DNA from: an uncultured Methylococcaceae bacterium
Lineage (GTDB): Bacteria > Pseudomonadota > Gammaproteobacteria > Methylococcales > Methylomonadaceae
Direction: 5' to 3'
Length of the DNA: 9,224 bases
Assembly (NCBI GenBank): GCA_903939355.1
Contig: CAJAHC010000402.1
Coordinates: 1 to 9,224, forward strand
Below are positions 5,665-9,224 of the stretch, in pieces. The notes under the pieces are model-generated. The model was not told the DNA's origin. It made no database searches and saw only the letters and a list, made by a program, of their open reading frames with translations. A program made the position numbers and the translations under genes. Within the stretch, counting starts at the first letter, position 1, and every line of letters begins with the position of its first letter.

Positions 5665-7209
5665 ATGTTGAATAGACCTAAGCCCCTAGTTTTATTGATT
5701 ATTGATGGGTTTGGTTACTCATTGGAAAAGCAAAATAATGCCATTGCTATGGCTAAAACGCCTTGTTGGGATAATCTCCAAAAAGATTACCCTATGACGT
5801 TTTTAGACTGTTCAGGTCGTTCGGTTGGATTGCCGGATGAGCAAATGGGTAATTCAGAAGTTGGACATGTTCATATAGGTACTGGTCGATATGTCCCACA
5901 GGACTTTTCTAAGGTTAATGATGCTATTGAAGACGGTAGTTTTTTTAATAATCCTGTTCTTTGTCGTGCAGTTGATTTAGCGAAAGAAAAAAACAAGGCA
6001 TTACATATTATGGGTCTATTGTCATCTGGTGGAGTGCACAGTCACGAAGCCCAGATTACAGCAATGGTTGAATTAGCGGCTAAACGGGGCTTAACTAAAA
6101 TATATGTTCATGCGTTTCTGGATGGCCGTGATGTGCCCCCTAAAAGTGCAGCTGCTTCTATCCAACTGTTGGAAGCAAAGTTTGCTGAGGTCGGAGTTGG
6201 TCGAATTGTTTCGATAGTGGGTCGTTTTTATGCCATGGATAGAGATAATCGTTGGGATCGGGTAAAATTAGCCTATGATTTGATTGCCAAAGGTACTGCA
6301 AGCCAAGCTACGGATACAGCGCAACATGGACTGCAAGAGGCTTATGACAGGGGTGAGACTGATGAGTTTGTATTACCAACAGTCATTTTGGGTGGACAGA
6401 GTCAAACGGTTGTCCTTGATCCTGATGACTCAGTTGTTTTCATGAATTTTCGGGCAGATCGCGCTCGTGAAATTTCCCAAGCTATAACCTTAAACAGCTT
6501 TGATTCTTTTGATAGAGAGCGTGGCAGACATCCGGGATATTTTTGTACCTTAACAGAATATAGTCAGGATTTTGGTTATGACGTGGCTTTTCCTTCAATA
6601 GATATTAAAAATAGTTTAGGGGAGTACTTGTCCGTATTGGGCATGAAACAACTTAGATTGGCAGAAACTGAAAAATATGCACATGTTACTTTCTTCCTTA
6701 ATGGTGGCGTAGATACACCTTTCCCTGGTGAGGAACGTATTTTAGTTCCATCACCTAAAGTTAGAACTTACGACTTACAGCCAGAAATGAATGCTGGAGA
6801 AGTGACAGACCATTTGGTTGCAGCGATTACCGGTGGTAAATATGATGTTATTATTTGCAATTATGCTAATTGTGACATGGTAGGGCATACAGGAATCATT
6901 CCAGCAGCAATTCTTGCGGTGGAGACTATTGATAAATGTTTAGAACGCGTACATGATGCTTTAAAATTAGTGGGCGGTAGACTACTTTTAACAGCTGATC
7001 ATGGTAATATCGAGCAAATGGTCGATAAAGATACAGGCCAGCCCCACACTGCTCATACCACAAATCAGGTGCCTTTAGTTTATGTTTGTGGAGATAAGCC
7101 CTTGCTTTCTGGTGGAGGACTGTCTGATTTGGCGCCAACCATGTTGGCTATTTTAGGTGTCTCACAGCCCCTAGAAATGACGGGTAGATCACTAATTAAT
7201 AATGATTAA
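5665..7209 (+). CDS. gpmI: 2,3-bisphosphoglycerate-independent phosphoglycerate mutase
   Basis: This enzyme interconverts 3- and 2-phosphoglycerate in glycolysis and gluconeogenesis using two metal ions (typically Mn2+) and a phosphoserine intermediate. Starting at the ATG at 5665 gives 514 residues, the same length as the E. coli enzyme, whereas the in-frame TTG at 5635 would add ten non-family residues. Motifs in order: IIDGFG with metal ligand D14, GNSEVGH with catalytic S64, SGGVHSH (121-127), FLDGRDVPP (151-159), NFRADRAREI, FPGEERILVPSPKV, NYANCDMVGHTG, TADHGNIEQM, and the late metal-binding region GQPHTAHTTNQVPLVY. All appear intact. The stop overlaps the envC start by one base (TAATG), so the two are cotranscribed and probably translationally coupled. 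The gene diverges from the yibN-like gene, as in E. coli and Pseudomonas. Confidence 0.98.
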   Translation: MLNRPKPLVLLIIDGFGYSLEKQNNAIAMAKTPCWDNLQKDYPMTFLDCSGRSVGLPDEQMGNSEVGHVHIGTGRYVPQDFSKVNDAIEDGSFFNNPVLCRAVDLAKEKNKALHIMGLLSSGGVHSHEAQITAMVELAAKRGLTKIYVHAFLDGRDVPPKSAAASIQLLEAKFAEVGVGRIVSIVGRFYAMDRDNRWDRVKLAYDLIAKGTASQATDTAQHGLQEAYDRGETDEFVLPTVILGGQSQTVVLDPDDSVVFMNFRADRAREISQAITLNSFDSFDRERGRHPGYFCTLTEYSQDFGYDVAFPSIDIKNSLGEYLSVLGMKQLRLAETEKYAHVTFFLNGGVDTPFPGEERILVPSPKVRTYDLQPEMNAGEVTDHLVAAITGGKYDVIICNYANCDMVGHTGIIPAAILAVETIDKCLERVHDALKLVGGRLLLTADHGNIEQMVDKDTGQPHTAHTTNQVPLVYVCGDKPLLSGGGLSDLAPTMLAILGVSQPLEMTGRSLINND

Positions 7210-8381
7210 TGAGAAAAAAGCTGTTTTTTGTTTTAGTACTCGTGTGTTGGGTGACGTATGGTTACACGGAGGAGTTGCATACTGGTAGTGATCTTAGTTC
7301 GGTTGAATTAAAGATTAGGTCCGTTAAGCATGCAATAGAGCAACTTTCTGGGCAGAAAGATAGTGTGCAGAATTTGTTGTCTGATATTGATAAAAACTAT
7401 GGTGAAAGAGCGGCGTTAGTCAAAGCGTTGCAACTTAATATTGAACAGAAACGACACAGTCTGGATAACATCCGTAAGGATATGGATGTTCATCAAAGCG
7501 AAATTGAAAATTTAAACAAGGAGCTGGCTTATCAAGTAAAGCTTGCTTATGCTTTAGGTCAAAAAGAAAAATTAAAATTATTGTTTAATCAGCAAGATGC
7601 TGAGAAATCTGCTCGAATGATGGTTTATTTTAAATTTTTTAATCAAAATCGTTTAAAGAAACTGCAAGATTTGGAAATGACAGTTAAAACTCTTGATCAG
7701 TTAGATAAAGAAAGACAAGCTGAAACGGAGATATTAGAACAAGACTTAAAGCAAAAGCAATTAGAGCAAACAAGTCTTAATAATGCCAGAAAACAACGAA
7801 ATGATTTGCTTAACAAAATAGCGAGTGATTCTACTTCAAATGAGCAGCGGTTGGCTGAATTGGAGGAAAGTGAAAATAGGCTGAGAGGATTGATGGCTTC
7901 ATTGTTGGATACAGACAAAGAGCTTTCAGTCAATGTAGAGCAGGAAAAAGAGTTATCAATAGCGCCGGTAAATATCGTCAAAGCTAAAAATGATTTTGTG
8001 AGTCTTAAAGGTAATCTTCCTTGGCCAGTTGCTGGAAAGTTGTCTCATAAATTTGGCAGTGCTCGAACAGAAGTTGCTTGGGATGGTGTTTTGATTGATG
8101 CCGATGAAGGTTTGGAAGTGAAGGCTGTAACTCGAGGAAAAGTGGTTTTTGCCGAGTGGTTTCGTAGTTATGGGTTAATGATTATTCTTGATCATGGCCA
8201 AGGTTATTTAACTTTATATGGTTTTAATCAAAGCCTTTATAAGAAAAGTGGGGATGCAGTGGAGGCTGGGGATATTATTGCATCTGTTGGGCAAAGTGGT
8301 GGCCGAAATAAGGCAGGGTTATATTTTGGAATACGCAATAAAGGTGTGCCGATTGATCCGCTTGAATGGTGCCGGAAATAA
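7209..8381 (+). CDS. envC: EnvC-like murein hydrolase activator (degenerate LytM/M23 domain)
   Basis: EnvC is a periplasmic activator of the amidases AmiA and AmiB that split septal peptidoglycan during division; in E. coli it is recruited by FtsEX. The 390-residue product has a signal peptide (about 1-20), a long coiled-coil-rich region (about 28-250) and a C-terminal LytM fold (about 266-388). The zinc ligands of active M23 peptidases are gone: the HxxxD positions are W291 and L295, the next histidine is F339 (TLYGFNQ), and the final HxH is G370 and Y372 (GLYFGIR). E. coli EnvC shows the same type of losses (RWKGMVI, SLYGYNQ, SLYFEIR), so this is an activator, not a hydrolase. The ATG at 7209 shares its A with the gpmI stop and has no clear ribosome binding site, which suggests translational coupling. 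Confidence 0.93.
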   Translation: MRKKLFFVLVLVCWVTYGYTEELHTGSDLSSVELKIRSVKHAIEQLSGQKDSVQNLLSDIDKNYGERAALVKALQLNIEQKRHSLDNIRKDMDVHQSEIENLNKELAYQVKLAYALGQKEKLKLLFNQQDAEKSARMMVYFKFFNQNRLKKLQDLEMTVKTLDQLDKERQAETEILEQDLKQKQLEQTSLNNARKQRNDLLNKIASDSTSNEQRLAELEESENRLRGLMASLLDTDKELSVNVEQEKELSIAPVNIVKAKNDFVSLKGNLPWPVAGKLSHKFGSARTEVAWDGVLIDADEGLEVKAVTRGKVVFAEWFRSYGLMIILDHGQGYLTLYGFNQSLYKKSGDAVEAGDIIASVGQSGGRNKAGLYFGIRNKGVPIDPLEWCRK

Positions 8382-8382
8382 G

Positions 8383-8403
8383 TTGGGCCCAAGTAACTAG
8401 TTA
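8383..8403. repeat. Two adjacent perfect 10-base palindromes
   Basis: TTGGGCCCAA (8383-8392) and TAACTAGTTA (8394-8403) are each perfectly self-complementary and stand one base apart, immediately after the envC stop. Neither has a loop, so neither makes a good RNA hairpin. They may be protein-binding sites for ctpA expression, or chance. Confidence 0.35.
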
Positions 8404-8452
8404 TTAGGGTTTAATAATAGATAGAAATTGAGGATTTGGAGTTTTAAGAAAC

Positions 8453-9224
8453 ATGCTAAAAAAGAAAGCTATTTTTGTTTTATCCCTAGGGATTATGCTA
8501 GGTGTTTTTATAGGGCTTAGCGGCAGTGTTTTCGCTGAGCGGGGTACTGGTGAAAATGCTAACGATGCTGAGCCGCTTCCCTATGAGGATTTGCGCACAT
8601 TTACAGAAATTTTTGGTCGGATTAAAAGGGATTATGTAGAGCCTGTTTCGGATAAGAAGTTATTGGAAGATGCAATTCGAGGTATGTTGAGTGGCCTTGA
8701 TCCACATTCAGCTTATTTGGTGGCAGAAGAGTACCAGGAATTAAAAGAAGGAACTACAGGGCAGTTTGGTGGCTTAGGTATAGAAGTAACTATGGAAAAC
8801 GGTTTTATCAAGGTCGTTTCACCCATTGATGATACACCCGCCCAAAAAGCCGGAATTAAATCCGGAGACCTTATTATTAAGCTTGATGATAAGCCAGTAA
8901 AAGGGATGTCCTTGACTGATGCTGTCAAGATGATGCGTGGTGAGCCCGGCAGTAAAATTGTTCTTACTATTGTTCGGGAGGGCTTAGAGACCCCTTTAAA
9001 AATGATTCTGGCTCGAGACATTATTAAAGTTAAAAGCGTCAAAAGTAGGCTATTAGAAAAAGGTTATGGCTATGTGCGTATTAGTAGCTTTCAATCAGGT
9101 ACAGGTGATGCATTAAAGGAATCGCTTGCTACATTGAAAAAAGAAAATGGCAGTCCATTAAAAGGTTTGGTTTTGGATTTAAGAAATAATCCCGGTGGTG
9201 TTTTAAATGCAGCAGTTGAAGTGA
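8453..9224 (+). CDS. ctpA: Carboxyl-terminal processing protease (S41), 3'-truncated by window edge
   Basis: CtpA-type S41 proteases are exported serine proteases that trim or degrade periplasmic targets; in Pseudomonas CtpA degrades cell-wall hydrolases with a lipoprotein partner. The frame is open to the last base and gives 257 residues, about the first half of a usual 430-480. Visible parts are a signal peptide (MLKKKAIFVL... GSVFA, about 1-28), an N-terminal helical part with YEDLRTFTEIF and GLDPHSAYL (81-89), a PDZ domain (about 103-185, with FGGLGIEV, SGDLIIKLDDKPV and GEPGSKI), and the start of the protease core, LVLDLRNNPGGVL (239-251). The catalytic Ser-Lys pair lies beyond the window. 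GGAG (8438-8441) is 11 bases before the ATG. It follows envC by 71 bases on the same strand, the order gpmI-envC-ctpA known from Pseudomonas. Confidence 0.95.
   Translation, partial: MLKKKAIFVLSLGIMLGVFIGLSGSVFAERGTGENANDAEPLPYEDLRTFTEIFGRIKRDYVEPVSDKKLLEDAIRGMLSGLDPHSAYLVAEEYQELKEGTTGQFGGLGIEVTMENGFIKVVSPIDDTPAQKAGIKSGDLIIKLDDKPVKGMSLTDAVKMMRGEPGSKIVLTIVREGLETPLKMILARDIIKVKSVKSRLLEKGYGYVRISSFQSGTGDALKESLATLKKENGSPLKGLVLDLRNNPGGVLNAAVEV

Noticed and set aside
8005..8378. Active M23 metallopeptidase
   Set aside because: The LytM fold is clear, but every zinc-ligand position is replaced, which fits an EnvC activator and not an enzyme.
8713..9042. 109-codon minus-strand frame
   Set aside because: It is the reverse of the ctpA coding frame, whose PDZ and S41 motifs are unmistakable.
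1..9224. Mobile element or defence island
   Set aside because: There is no transposase, integrase, toxin-antitoxin pair or terminal repeats, and the gene order matches conserved gammaproteobacterial neighbourhoods.

Overview
The window comes from the chromosome of an AT-rich gammaproteobacterium and is mostly conserved housekeeping DNA. The gene order around 3.2-9.2 kb is the secB/gpsA and gpmI/envC neighbourhood known from Escherichia coli and Pseudomonas. The gene at 2378-2788 looks like an exosortase-associated TIGR04073 protein. That family occurs in bacteria with PEP-CTERM/exosortase systems, including aquatic methanotrophs of the Methylococcales, so a Methylobacter-like organism is my best guess. 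No methane-oxidation gene is present to confirm it.

Layout. (1) Positions 1-1494, plus strand: the C-terminal three quarters of uvrB (nucleotide excision repair), cut by the window edge. (2) A strong convergent hairpin at 1568-1601. (3) Positions 1608-2788, minus strand: an apparent two-gene unit encoding a secreted TIGR04073-like protein and an OmpA-domain lipoprotein. (4) Positions 2789-3180: a 392-base intergenic stretch with tandem repeats, a hairpin and a possible 38-codon plus-strand ORF with a consensus ribosome binding site. (5) Positions 3181-5186, minus strand: yibN-like membrane rhodanese, secB and gpsA, in that transcription order. The grxC gene that sits between yibN and secB in E. 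coli is absent. (6) Positions 5187-5664: a 478-base divergent regulatory region. (7) Positions 5665-9224, plus strand: gpmI, envC and the start of ctpA, which runs off the window.

How the genes fit together. SecB keeps exported proteins unfolded for the Sec machinery. GpsA makes the glycerol-3-phosphate backbone of phospholipids. EnvC activates cell-division amidases, and CtpA is a periplasmic processing protease. The OmpA lipoprotein probably ties the outer membrane to peptidoglycan. Most of the window therefore serves envelope building and export, with GpmI (glycolysis) coupled to envC by a one-base overlap.

I found no mobile element, CRISPR array, tRNA, rRNA or defence locus, and no convincing new multi-gene system. 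The points most worth checking are the TIGR04073/OmpA pair, the 38-codon ORF, two unusual residues beside UvrB helicase motif VI, and the palindromic elements in the gpmI leader and before ctpA.
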